Shown piece after piece: positions 38,951 to 46,925 of a stretch of 64,000 nucleotides of DNA (the stretch's first letter is position 1; the number at the start of each line of letters is the position of its first letter). Position numbers and translations under genes: made by a program. The notes under the pieces were generated by a model. The model was not told where the DNA came from and ran no database searches. It saw only the letters and a list, made by a program, of their open reading frames with translations. This DNA is from Avedoeria sp964651245 (GTDB taxonomy: Bacteria > Chloroflexota > Anaerolineae > Epilineales > Epilineaceae), in contig CAZYVI010000003.1 of assembly GCA_964651245.1 (NCBI GenBank), forward strand, positions 62,001-126,000. Direction: 5' to 3'.

Positions 38951-41215
38951 CTACTCGATGAACGAGGTGAATCCCTGCGTTTCGAGCCGCCGTCGCATCC
39001 GGCCCAGCTTGCTCAGGGTACGCGGCAGGGCATGGATGTCCGCGCGCCTCGCGAGGGTATCGATCAGATCGCCCAACTCGGCCTGCGTGCCGTGCAGCTT
39101 GGGCAGCACCTTGGCCAGCAGCGCGAGGTCCAGTGCGCTCCGAAGCGCAACCGCGCTGCCGTCGGTCTGAGCGACGGCCAGCCACATGTAGCGGCCGATC
39201 TCGTTCGCGACACGGTAGCCGAAGTGGCGGTTCGTCGGCGTCAAGGCGGCATGGAGATCCAAGACGATGTCCGAGAGCTCGCCCTCGACGAGATCGCCCA
39301 ACGCGGCCCAGTCCTTGGCGCCCACCGAACCGGGCGCGACCAGCGCCGACCCGAGCCCGGGAAGCGTGAGCCCCTCGGCGCTCGCGGCTGCGGCACCCAC
39401 TCCCTCCGCGGCCGTTCGTCCCAGCCCGGGCAGGTCGACATCGTTGAACTCGATCGTGAACGCCCGATCGAGGACCTTCGGGCTGAACATGTACGTCGTC
39501 TCGTCGACGTTCACCGTGCCCGTGATGAAGAGGTTGGGCGGAACCGGCAGCGCACGCGGGATCGGCCGGCCCTCCCGTTCGCCGCCGGCGGTGGCCTCGT
39601 CGTCATGGAGGGGGATCGGCTCGCCGGACTCCATCGCGGAGAGGAAATCGCTGAAGTAGTGTTCGACGCGCGCGAGGTTCATCTCGTCCAGGATCACGAA
39701 GTACGGCGCCGCCACGCGGCCGGCATCGGCCGCCGCCGCGAACTCGGCGTTCGCATCGAGCAGGAACTCGAGGAATGCCGTCGAGTGGTAGCGCTCGGTG
39801 ATCGGGTTGTACCAGCCGAGCAGCCCGCGATTGTCCGTCCAGTCGGGGCGGACGGGGACGACGAGGCGGTTGTTCAGCGAAACGGTTGTGACGGTCGTTC
39901 GTGGTACGGAGAACTGGAGACCGGTTGGCTCGCCGTCCTCGTCTTCTATGACATCGACATACAGGACATCGCCCGACTTCAGCGTGCTCCGGAACCATGC
40001 GCGCATCGGGCCGCTATGGGTGAGTGCCACGGTCCCGTCGTTTGGCGAACGCCAGATGCGTTGCAGAGCCGCCTGATCCGCGAATCGAACGGGGACCTTC
40101 GCTCCGTTGCGCTCGTCCAGTGCCGGGAGCTGCAGACGTCGCGCCACAACCGCGGGAACGATCATCGTGCCGTACGTCAAAGCGGACGGATTGACCGTCC
40201 ACGCGAACGCTCCCTCCGGAGCATCGACCACCGTTCGCTGCTCACGCGTCATCCGATAGCTATCGGCCACCGCCATCGCCATCTTCGTCTTCCCCGTCCC
40301 CGAGATCCCCGTCAGGATGACGAACCGCTTCGCCTGGAGGGCGAGCAGGTAGTTGGCGACGAGCTCGGGCGGGAAGTACAGGCCGTCCGCGCGCAGCGAC
40401 GCGAGAATCCGATCGAACGCCCCGGTCGAAGCTGGCACGGGTACCCCACTCGGCGTGTCGAGCCCAGTTCCGTAGTCCGCGGCCGGCGCTTGCGTCGTGT
40501 AGACGAACCCCTGTACGTCGATCATGTCGCGCGGCTGCCAGCCCCACCCCGTCAGCGCGTCGAAGAGCGCGTGAGAAATGTCTTGAATCTGACGGTACTC
40601 GGCCGCGCCGAGCGGTCCTGTCGTCAACACATCGTGGCCGACCAGCGTGCGGCAGAGGCGGGAGAAATCGCGCGAGCGGACGTAGATGTCGGCCGTCGGG
40701 TTCGCCAACATGAGGAAGAACGTCGGAAAGCTGACCGTGACGGCCTTCGCCAGGCCGTGGCGCTGCCAGATCGGCCACATGACGCCGTTGAACCGCTCCA
40801 GCCGCGCCGCTGAGTCGCCTGGTCCGTAGAGGAGATCGCCGAATGCGCGCGCGAACTGGACGACGGCCGAGTCGGCGCCATCGGCGCTCTGCCGGAACGC
40901 CTCCTCGGACAGGAAGAGGTAGTAGCGGTAGTTCAGGAGGTTCTGGGGTATCGTGATCAGCTTCGCCGTCAGCACGCGCCACACCGCGTCCGCGATCCGC
41001 TCCGCTTGCGGCCGGTCGATCGGAGCGGCGAACAAGGACGGGTCGATCGTGCGCTGGAACAGCGCCACCAAGGCGTCCTTGTAGTCGCGTTCCTCCGTCG
41101 GATAGTTCCCACCGCGCTCGGAGAAGTGCGTGAAGCCGGGCAGGCGCTCGACGAACTCGCGCTTGAGAACTTCCAGCGCGGATGCATCCAGCTGAACATC
41201 GTGATGTATGGTCAT
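38951..41215 (-). CDS. McrB-like AAA+ motor of a type IV-like restriction system
   Basis: A 754-residue protein. Walker A GISGTGKT (303-310), Walker B FVILDEMNLARVEHYFSDFL (506-525) and sensor FITGTVNVDETTYMFSPKVLDRA (563-585, arginine at 584) are those of the McrB branch. Residues 1-290 are a helical N-terminal region with no domain I recognise. About 135 residues (321-455), beta-rich and with SGDVLYVDVIEDEDGE, are inserted between Walker A and B. The ATG at 41215 has GAGGG 7 nt upstream; a TTG at 41248 is also in frame. It is 29 bp downstream of the putative reader gene. It should hydrolyse nucleotide to drive DNA translocation with the DUF2357 nuclease. Confidence 0.85.
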   Translation of the reverse strand: MTIHHDVQLDASALEVLKREFVERLPGFTHFSERGGNYPTEERDYKDALVALFQRTIDPSLFAAPIDRPQAERIADAVWRVLTAKLITIPQNLLNYRYYLFLSEEAFRQSADGADSAVVQFARAFGDLLYGPGDSAARLERFNGVMWPIWQRHGLAKAVTVSFPTFFLMLANPTADIYVRSRDFSRLCRTLVGHDVLTTGPLGAAEYRQIQDISHALFDALTGWGWQPRDMIDVQGFVYTTQAPAADYGTGLDTPSGVPVPASTGAFDRILASLRADGLYFPPELVANYLLALQAKRFVILTGISGTGKTKMAMAVADSYRMTREQRTVVDAPEGAFAWTVNPSALTYGTMIVPAVVARRLQLPALDERNGAKVPVRFADQAALQRIWRSPNDGTVALTHSGPMRAWFRSTLKSGDVLYVDVIEDEDGEPTGLQFSVPRTTVTTVSLNNRLVVPVRPDWTDNRGLLGWYNPITERYHSTAFLEFLLDANAEFAAAADAGRVAAPYFVILDEMNLARVEHYFSDFLSAMESGEPIPLHDDEATAGGEREGRPIPRALPVPPNLFITGTVNVDETTYMFSPKVLDRAFTIEFNDVDLPGLGRTAAEGVGAAAASAEGLTLPGLGSALVAPGSVGAKDWAALGDLVEGELSDIVLDLHAALTPTNRHFGYRVANEIGRYMWLAVAQTDGSAVALRSALDLALLAKVLPKLHGTQAELGDLIDTLARRADIHALPRTLSKLGRMRRRLETQGFTSFIE

Positions 41216-41244
41216 CGTCGTGCCCTCGACGTGCGGATGACGAA

Positions 41245-42288
41245 TCAAGTCCCCTCTGACGGCGCTTCATCGACCCAGGACGGGCGCGGCAGTGCGCGGC
41301 CCAGCGCAGCCTCGACCCCTTGGATCAGTCCGTCCGCCCATGCGGCCTTCGTCGAAGCGCGAAGCCCGCCGCGGCGGGCCGCGTCAGCGATCCGCCGGCT
41401 CAGCGCCCCTTGCAGGATCGTCGCCGCGGCCTCCTCGTCGTCTACGATGGAGAGGTAGCCGGAGCCATGACCCCCGCCCAGTCCTGTGGCCTCGCTCATG
41501 TCGGCGTCCCACTCCCAACCCGGTTCGGCGGAAAGGACGGCGGACTCGGCGGTGGACAGGACGTGGCGGTTGACGTACATCCAGATCCGATCCTGATAGA
41601 GCGTGCACACGATCGTGAAGCACACGTACAACCGGGCGCGATCCGGCAGCAGAACCACCCCCCACTTGTCCTGCGCCAGCTCGTGGGCAGCGTCAATGGC
41701 GTGGGCGAACCAGCCAAGCAGCCACTTGCGGCGCGCCGCGTCGGGCAGGATGCGCGCCACCACGGCCTCCGCGGCGGCGCGGCTCCCCGCTTGCCAGTGG
41801 TCGCGCTCGGCCCAACGGGTCTCGATGAGCTGCGCACCCTCGGACGTCAGCGTGCAGAGTGTGGGCAGATTGTTGTCGTTCACGTCGGGCGGCAGGCGCA
41901 GGGCTGGACCCTCGAGTGGCAAGTCGGGGACGAGGTCGGCGAACTCCACGAGCGACGGTGGCTGCGCGTGACCGGCGTCGGCGACAACGTGCCATCGCCC
42001 GGGGGGCAACCTGTCGTCCCCTAGCACGTGCTTTGCTTCGGTGCTGTCGAGCACGTGATCGGCCGGGATGCGCGCGAGCAGAGTGGGACGGCGCGCCACG
42101 AACGACACCACCCAGACAACATCGCCAGGTGCAACGCGGTTGAGCTGCGCGCCCGCCGTGTGCCGCCAACCCTCGGGCTGGCCTTCGAGATCTGCGGCTG
42201 CCTGATCCGGCGATCGGTAGTGCAGATGGTGCCGGGCGGCTGACCCTACGCCGCGAGACGGAGCAGCTCGATGGAGGGGCACGTTCAA
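41245..42288 (-). CDS. Putative PUA/EVE-like reader protein of the restriction module
   Basis: A 347-residue protein. The first 80 residues look like a small beta-barrel, with HTAGAQLNRVAPGDVVWVVS (43-62) followed by LLARIPADHVL. This 'N-x-v-GD-v-WvV' core resembles EVE/PUA-type domains, which bind modified bases in type IV restriction systems. The rest (about 150-340) is helical and unrecognised, with a glycine-rich TGLGGGHGSGYLSI segment. The start is a TTG with GGGAG 9 nt upstream; a GTG two codons later is an alternative. It leads the operon, 29 bp before the motor. The reader role is inferred from the fold-like pattern and position only. Confidence 0.55.
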   Translation of the reverse strand: MNVPLHRAAPSRGVGSAARHHLHYRSPDQAAADLEGQPEGWRHTAGAQLNRVAPGDVVWVVSFVARRPTLLARIPADHVLDSTEAKHVLGDDRLPPGRWHVVADAGHAQPPSLVEFADLVPDLPLEGPALRLPPDVNDNNLPTLCTLTSEGAQLIETRWAERDHWQAGSRAAAEAVVARILPDAARRKWLLGWFAHAIDAAHELAQDKWGVVLLPDRARLYVCFTIVCTLYQDRIWMYVNRHVLSTAESAVLSAEPGWEWDADMSEATGLGGGHGSGYLSIVDDEEAAATILQGALSRRIADAARRGGLRASTKAAWADGLIQGVEAALGRALPRPSWVDEAPSEGT

Positions 42289-42600
42289 CGTCGGGCGCTC
42301 CCGTTGCGGGCACAGGGGACGTCACGCCGGATGGTATACCAGGTGTGCGCCGACGTCGCGGCCGCTCCCCGCCTACGCTCGTCCGATCCCGCGCCTCCGC
42401 TCCGGACGCTGATGGGAACCGTTCGACGCACGCCACGCGGACACATCGTACCGCCCACCCATGGCCGGACGGACCCGACCCGCTCACGTGTGTCGGCCGA
42501 TCGTTGGCAGTCTGTCGTTGGCCGAAGTGCGCCCTCTTGGGTTCCGCTGGATCACGGCGCTGGGACGCGGTAACGGGAACCACGCAACGGACACCGCCGC
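42289..42600 (-). promoter_or_regulatory. Upstream region of the restriction operon with a perfect palindrome
   Basis: This 312-bp gap has no gene I can support. It holds TGGTATACCA (42332-42341), a perfect 10-bp palindrome that includes a possible minus-strand -10 TATACC; no clear -35 is seen. It may be an operator/promoter for the operon starting at 42288. Confidence 0.35.
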
Positions 42601-42981
42601 TCAGCGCCAGGGCCGCAGGTCTAACTCCCGGACGAGGTGACTCGTTCTCGGGCCGAAGCCCGCGGCGCCGTCTCGCCGGAGTTCTCGGTCGGCGGCTGCG
42701 ACGTCTAGGGCCTTGGCATGCTCCGAGGTGCCCCACCGAATGCCGATGAAGATGATCGCGACGCCGAACAGCGTGATGAGCAGCGGCAACTCAGCGCCCA
42801 CCGCTATCGAAGCCCAAATCATGACCGCGATCTCGAGCGCCAGTTCCGTCTGGGCCCGATCGGTGACATCGTGGTGGTCGGTCGCGAGCAGCGCAGCCTT
42901 GGCGGCGACGAACTCGTCGTCGGTCAGGACGCCGTCGGCGTGGAGGGTTGCGATGCGCTCGAGATCGTCGAGGAGGGGCAT
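42601..42981 (-). CDS. N-terminal SHOCT membrane protein, first copy
   Basis: A 126-residue protein. Residues 1-33 are a SHOCT domain (LLDDLERIATLHADGVLTDD with EFVAAKAALL), normally found at protein C-termini. Two hydrophobic helices (about 50-85) follow, then a short charged tail with SHLVRELDL. GGAG lies 9 nt before the ATG. It is nearly identical in its first 30 residues to the next gene upstream. Function is unknown. Confidence 0.75.
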   Translation of the reverse strand: MPLLDDLERIATLHADGVLTDDEFVAAKAALLATDHHDVTDRAQTELALEIAVMIWASIAVGAELPLLITLFGVAIIFIGIRWGTSEHAKALDVAAADRELRRDGAAGFGPRTSHLVRELDLRPWR

Positions 42982-43075
42982 GCGAGCGGCTCCGGCGCAG
43001 GACGGTGGGGGTGCGTGGGTGTACGAGGGGGCGAGGGGCCGTTGCGGCAGGCGGATGCGACGTTCAGCTAGGCGA

Positions 43076-43672
43076 CTACGGGACGTCGTGCGCGGTGTTC
43101 GAATCACCGCCCGTGATGTAGAGGTGATCCACCGCGTCGACGTCCGCCGACAACAGCGCAGTCCCGGCGTCGGGTGGGCCCGCCAACCGTGTGGCCTGGG
43201 GGCTCCGATCACGGCCCTCTTCAGCCTGCCGGATGTCGGCCCGTGTGAACTGCCCGAAGGTCAACAAGGTGCCGATCACGTTGGCTGCGAGAGCGATGGT
43301 CCTTGCCTGCGTCGACCACTCAGGCATCGTCGCCAGGAGGTAGGTGGCCACGATGAAGGACCCGATGGCGACCGCCTTGGCGCCGGACTGCGGCGTGGGC
43401 GTCGAGCGCGCGCGTGTGTCGGCCAGTCGAGCGCGCGTCGTGCGGAGGGCCTGGTGCCCCGGCTCCGATCTCCGGTCAAGCTCGGCGATCTGGGTGAAAC
43501 GGTCCGGCGGATCCGGCTGCCATGGACGATCGGCAACCGCTTCCGCCGTCGTGGTGTGGCCCATGCGATCGGCTGCCAGGGTGGACGCCTTGGCGACGAC
43601 GAACTCGTCGTCCGTCAGGACGCCGTCGGCGTGGAGGGTGGCGAGGCGTTCGAGCTCGTCGATGAGGGGCAT
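43076..43672 (-). CDS. N-terminal SHOCT membrane protein, second copy
   Basis: A 198-residue paralogue starting MPLIDELERLATLHADGVLT, followed by DDEFVVAKA. A soluble linker (35-95), two hydrophobic helices (about 98-140) and a C-terminal 'TALLSADVDAVDHLYITGGD' segment follow. The region looks visibly less GC-rich than the flanking core genes. It shares strand with its paralogue and is separated by 94 bp, which suggests a tandem duplication. Confidence 0.75.
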   Translation of the reverse strand: MPLIDELERLATLHADGVLTDDEFVVAKASTLAADRMGHTTTAEAVADRPWQPDPPDRFTQIAELDRRSEPGHQALRTTRARLADTRARSTPTPQSGAKAVAIGSFIVATYLLATMPEWSTQARTIALAANVIGTLLTFGQFTRADIRQAEEGRDRSPQATRLAGPPDAGTALLSADVDAVDHLYITGGDSNTAHDVP

Positions 43673-43986
43673 GGGCGGGGCTCCAGGTGGTGGGCGATGG
43701 GTGGCGGTCGGCGCGCGTGGGCGTACGCAGCGCGGGGGCCGGCGGTTGCAGGGCGGCCACGACGGTCGATCCGCGCGGCGGGGCTCCTCGCTGCCGGCCG
43801 GGGCACGGGGTTCCGGTGCTGCATCGATCGCCCGGATGCATCTACGTCAGCCCGGTCCGTCACGGATCACGGGTCCGTCCTGAGGTCCTTGCCATGCCCT
43901 CGCCGGCCGCGTTGGAACGGCGCACGACGCTGGACACGTTGATCCGCTGCGACTTGGCGCGATCCGCGATCTCCAGGCCATCGACG
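43673..43986. other. Gap without a recognisable gene
   Basis: 314 bp between the CPBP gene and the second SHOCT gene. Both neighbours are on the minus strand, so this should hold the SHOCT promoter. I see no clear -35/-10 pair, RNA gene or repeat. Confidence 0.4.
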
Positions 43987-44787
43987 CTACGCGCCAAACT
44001 CTTGGGCACCCGGCTCGTACGCCGCCCGCCCGAGCTCCGCCCCGGCGACGCCGCGCACGACGAGCGCCAACGCCACGTACGACACCGCCAGCCAGACGCC
44101 GGCGATCGGAGCGTCCGCGTCCGCGAAGAGCGGGCCGAAGACCGCGGCCGACGCGTCGGAGGAAGCGTGCAGGAGGATGGCGATGAGGACGCTGCCGGCG
44201 GTGTGGTGGTAGAGCCAGGTGAACAGCACGGCTGCCGCAGCGACGTTGACGAGGATCGTCGGTCGCTCATCGCCACCGACGACGAGCGGCAGGTGCCATA
44301 GCGCGTGCAGGATGCCCAGGATCAGGCTGGCCGTGATCGCCGACCGGCCGACCAGCAGGCGCGGCAGCGCGAAGCCGCGGAAGCCCGGCTCCTCGCCGAG
44401 CGCGATCGTGAAGACGCTGAACACGAACACCGCCAGGACCGACCCGGCGTCGGGCCAAGCGACGTTGACGGCCACGTCGGACCCGGACAGGAGCGTCAGC
44501 CCGGCGGCCACGAGCTGCAGGGCGAACGGCGTGAGAAGGGCCACCGCGTACCACCGCGCACCGGCCCGCCAGCGGACGATGCGGCCGAGGTACGTCCGCA
44601 GGCCGGCCGCTCCGTCGGCGGTCCAAGTGATCAGGGCGCCGGCCAGGGCGATCCCCCACAGCACCAGGACCCACGCGTCGCTCGGGTACAGCCGGCTGAG
44701 CGTATACCCACCGGCGCTGATCGCGTAGGCGATGACCCAGAACGTGGCCTGCGGACGGCGCCGGACGAACGTGGCGATGGCGGGCAT
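43987..44787 (-). CDS. CPBP-family intramembrane metalloprotease (Abi/CAAX-like)
   Basis: A 266-residue protein with about eight helices. The three CPBP motifs are present: EEPGFRGFALPR (motif 1, EExxxR), LGILHALWHLPL (motif 2) and ILLHASSDASAA (motif 3). The family includes prenyl-protein-peptidase-like enzymes and bacteriocin-immunity proteins. The ATG at 44787 has AGGATGA upstream; an earlier ATG at 44817 lacks a site. It borders the tRNA-Thr terminator and heads the minus-strand island. Confidence 0.85.
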   Translation of the reverse strand: MPAIATFVRRRPQATFWVIAYAISAGGYTLSRLYPSDAWVLVLWGIALAGALITWTADGAAGLRTYLGRIVRWRAGARWYAVALLTPFALQLVAAGLTLLSGSDVAVNVAWPDAGSVLAVFVFSVFTIALGEEPGFRGFALPRLLVGRSAITASLILGILHALWHLPLVVGGDERPTILVNVAAAAVLFTWLYHHTAGSVLIAILLHASSDASAAVFGPLFADADAPIAGVWLAVSYVALALVVRGVAGAELGRAAYEPGAQEFGA

Positions 44788-44967
44788 GGGCTCATCCTGG
44801 CTTGGACGCAGCGACATCGCACATGGCGCGCGCGTTAAGCCCGCGGCGCCGAGCCGAGTGCGTGATCGCGGCGGGTGAGACCATAGGCCCGCTGCGGACG
44901 CGATGGCAACCGGGTTGGCTCAGCCGTTGGCATCCATGGGGCCGTTCCAGCCGAGATCGCTGTCAAA

Positions 44968-45008
44968 GCAAGCCGCCGGGCCATCCTCACGGACGCCCGG
45001 CGGCTTGC
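44968..45008 (-). terminator. 13-bp hairpin downstream of tRNA-Thr
   Basis: GCAAGCCGCCGGG (44968-44980) pairs perfectly with CCCGGCGGCTTGC (44996-45008) around a 15-nt loop. On the minus strand the hairpin is followed by TTTGACAG, a weak T-rich tail, so it probably ends the tRNA transcript. Confidence 0.7.
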
Positions 45009-45025
45009 TGTACTCTGCCATTCGA

Positions 45026-45101
45026 TGGAGCCACCCATCGGACTCGAACCGATGACCTGCTCATTACGAGTGAGCTGCTCTACCAACTGAGCTAGGGTGG
45101 C
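45026..45101 (-). tRNA. tRNA-Thr (CGT)
   Basis: On the minus strand the acceptor stem GCCACCC/GGGTGGC, D arm GCTC-AGTTGGTA-GAGC, anticodon stem GCTCA/TGAGC with loop CTCGTAA (anticodon CGT) and a TTCGAGT T loop are all present. Discriminator T and an encoded CCA (45026-45028) end the gene. It reads ACG codons. Confidence 0.95.
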
Positions 45102-45146
45102 CGGGACCGGGCGCGCCTCAGGCCGCGCGGCGGCCGGGGCGCGAAA

Positions 45147-45169
45147 AGGCGAGGCACGAAGCCTCGCCT
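45147..45169 (-). terminator. Rho-independent terminator after tRNA-Gly
   Basis: On the minus strand AGGCGAGGC, loop TTCGT, GCCTCGCCT and then TTTTC: a 9-bp perfect stem with a T-run. It lies between the two tRNA genes, 4 nt after tRNA-Gly, so tRNA-Thr must come from read-through or its own promoter. Confidence 0.75.
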
Positions 45170-45173
45170 CCGA

Positions 45174-45245
<72 letters not shown>

Positions 45246-45257
45246 GAACGAAGGTCG

Positions 45258-45286
45258 AGGATAGCATGGGTCCGCCGGGGTGTCAA
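45258..45286 (-). promoter_or_regulatory. Sigma70 promoter of the tRNA genes
   Basis: Minus strand TTGACA (45281-45286), 17 nt, TATCCT (45258-45263), with tRNA-Gly starting 12 nt beyond the -10. The -35 lies inside the left half of the hairpin that ends the upstream gene. Confidence 0.8.
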
Positions 45287-45300
45287 TCGCTTGACACCCC
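45277..45300 (-). terminator. 10-bp hairpin ending the KRW-repeat gene
   Basis: GGGGTGTCAA and TTGACACCCC pair perfectly around a 4-nt loop (GCGA on the minus strand, a GNRA tetraloop), starting just after the stop codon at 45302. There is no T-run. It also contains the tRNA -35 box. Confidence 0.65.
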
Positions 45301-45301
45301 C

Positions 45302-46165
45302 TCACCGCCGCCCCCCGCCCGGCAGCGGCCCCGTCGACGCGTCGCGCTCGGGGTAGCCAGCGTCCGGAGGCACGGGCGGGCCGAGGGGGATCGCGGCGAG
45401 GTCGTCGCAGCTGCGGTAGGTGATCTCCTCCCAGACGTGGCCCTCGGCCTGGAAGGTCTCGATGTCCTGGATCCACCGCCGCTCGCCGTCCTCGAGGCGG
45501 TAGACGTGCGGGCTGTCGGAGCACTTCACCAGGGCGAAGAACGGCCGGCCGTCCTCGAAGAGGCCCAGGTAGTCGGCGTCGACGAGGTGGACGTCGTCCC
45601 AAGTGTGGCCGCGCTGCTCGAAGACGTCCATCGTGCTCAGCCAGCGCTTGCGGCCGTCCTCCAGCTCGTAGATCTCGGGGCCCGGCCCCTTGAGCACCAG
45701 CCCGTCGCGGATCACCAGCGCCTCGCGGTCCGGCAGCGCCTGCGACAGCGGCCGGCCCTGCACGAGCGGCACGTTGACCACCGCCGCCGCCAGCAGCACC
45801 CCCAGCAGCAGCCGCCGCAGCGACCGCGCCACCTCCGGCTGCCCCTCGTCCGACGCCGCCGCGCGCGCCTCGTAGTCGGCGATCACATCGAGCTCGGCCC
45901 GCGTCAGGCCGCTGTCGGGATCGACCCACACCCGGCCGGGCCGAGCGGTCGTCGACGAGGGCGACGGCGCCCGTTCGGTCTGCGCCTCGTCGAGCGGCTC
46001 CGAGGGCGTGATCGGCGTCGATGGCGAATCGGCGACCGGCGCCGCCGCCTGCCGCGCCAGCACCTCGCGCAGCACGCTCAGGATCAGCGCATCGTGGTTC
46101 GGGTCGCCGGGCGACGGCGGCGTGGCCGGTGCGCCCGGGACGGGGTCGTGTCGCTCGTTCGTCAT
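45302..46165 (-). CDS. Membrane-anchored protein with two KRW-type surface repeats
   Basis: A 287-residue protein with a cytoplasmic Pro/Ser-rich N-terminus, one helix (about 118-135) and an outside part with two homologous repeats: IYELEDGRKRWLSTMDVFEQ and VYRLEDGERRWIQDIETFQA, each continuing 'G-H-x-W-x-x-(V/I)' and ending near L/IPLG. These repeats are frequent in surface proteins of Chloroflexota-like bacteria and have no assigned function. It is the last gene of the PadR-headed run. Confidence 0.7.
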   Translation of the reverse strand: MTNERHDPVPGAPATPPSPGDPNHDALILSVLREVLARQAAAPVADSPSTPITPSEPLDEAQTERAPSPSSTTARPGRVWVDPDSGLTRAELDVIADYEARAAASDEGQPEVARSLRRLLLGVLLAAAVVNVPLVQGRPLSQALPDREALVIRDGLVLKGPGPEIYELEDGRKRWLSTMDVFEQRGHTWDDVHLVDADYLGLFEDGRPFFALVKCSDSPHVYRLEDGERRWIQDIETFQAEGHVWEEITYRSCDDLAAIPLGPPVPPDAGYPERDASTGPLPGGGRR

Positions 46166-46214
46166 CGCCAGCCTCCTGCGTCGGATTGCGGCTCGGTCGG
46201 GGCGCCGTCGCGGC

Positions 46215-46904
46215 TCAGCGGACGATGACGAAGCCGAGGAGCTCGCCGATCGACGCCGTCACGTTGGCGTAGAAGTTGCCGCCCAGGTCGCGGAACAGCT
46301 CGAACGGCAGCTCGCGGGCCCCGAAGAACGGCCGCAGCGTCCAGGCCAGCTGGCTGCCCACGAAGGCGTAGAGGACGATCCAGACCCGGATGAGCTGGAG
46401 CCGCGCCCGGCCGCCGGCGCGATCGGCCGTCACCGTCATCCGCATCGCCTGCGACAGGTGGTGGACGCCGACGAGCCCAGCGATCGCGAAGACCCCCACG
46501 TTGAGTAGCTTGAAGAACTGGTACTGGTTCGTCGTGATCATGAAGAACAGCACCATCGGCGCGAAGCTCACCACGATCACCGCGGTCACCGTGATCGCCG
46601 TCAGCAGCAGCGCGAAGTTCTGGCGCAGGCTCAGGCTCGAGCCGAAGAGCACGTTGAAGAAGTGCAGCGTCGGCAGGCACACCAAGAGCGTCACCAGGAA
46701 CAGCACCGGCAGCTTGACCGCCGAGCTCAGCGCCTGCTGCCACGAGTGGTCCGAGCCGATGACCGCCCCGTACAGCGCCAGGCAGGCCGCCGAGAACGTC
46801 AGCATCGCCCGGATCTTGCCCGGCAGCGCCTGGCCGTCGCGCACCTCGGCGAAGAACCGGAACCGGTTGCGCAGCAGCGCTTCGATGACCGCCATGTCGA
46901 CCAT
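46215..46904 (-). CDS. Multi-pass membrane protein of unknown function
   Basis: A 229-residue protein with about six helices. The segment LHFFNVLFGSSLSLRQNFAL and SFAPMVLFFMITTNQYQFFK are characteristic of a conserved Yip1-like membrane family without a known role. AAGGAG lies 11 nt before the ATG. It sits 21 bp after the permease-prefix gene and 49 bp before the KRW-repeat gene in the same direction. Confidence 0.65.
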   Translation of the reverse strand: MVDMAVIEALLRNRFRFFAEVRDGQALPGKIRAMLTFSAACLALYGAVIGSDHSWQQALSSAVKLPVLFLVTLLVCLPTLHFFNVLFGSSLSLRQNFALLLTAITVTAVIVVSFAPMVLFFMITTNQYQFFKLLNVGVFAIAGLVGVHHLSQAMRMTVTADRAGGRARLQLIRVWIVLYAFVGSQLAWTLRPFFGARELPFELFRDLGGNFYANVTASIGELLGFVIVR

Positions 46905-46925
46905 TTCGATCCGACTCCTTGTGGC

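Noticed and set aside
37086..39185. Longer form of the DUF2357 protein starting at 39185
   Set aside because: It would overlap the McrB-like gene by over 230 nt and the added residues are Arg/Ala-rich shadow sequence.
42271..42573. Plus-strand 100-codon open frame upstream of the restriction operon
   Set aside because: Low-complexity Arg/Pro composition, no ribosome-binding site, overlaps the start of the reader gene.
43687..44301. Plus-strand open frame across the gap before the CPBP gene
   Set aside because: No domain and it runs antisense into the CPBP gene, whose motifs are clear.
44968..45008. Riboswitch or attenuator
   Set aside because: A single perfect hairpin just after a tRNA is explained more simply as its terminator.
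36530..45101. Attachment-site pair for an island at tRNA-Thr
   Set aside because: I looked for a second copy of the tRNA 3' end near the island's far side and saw none; no integrase is present.
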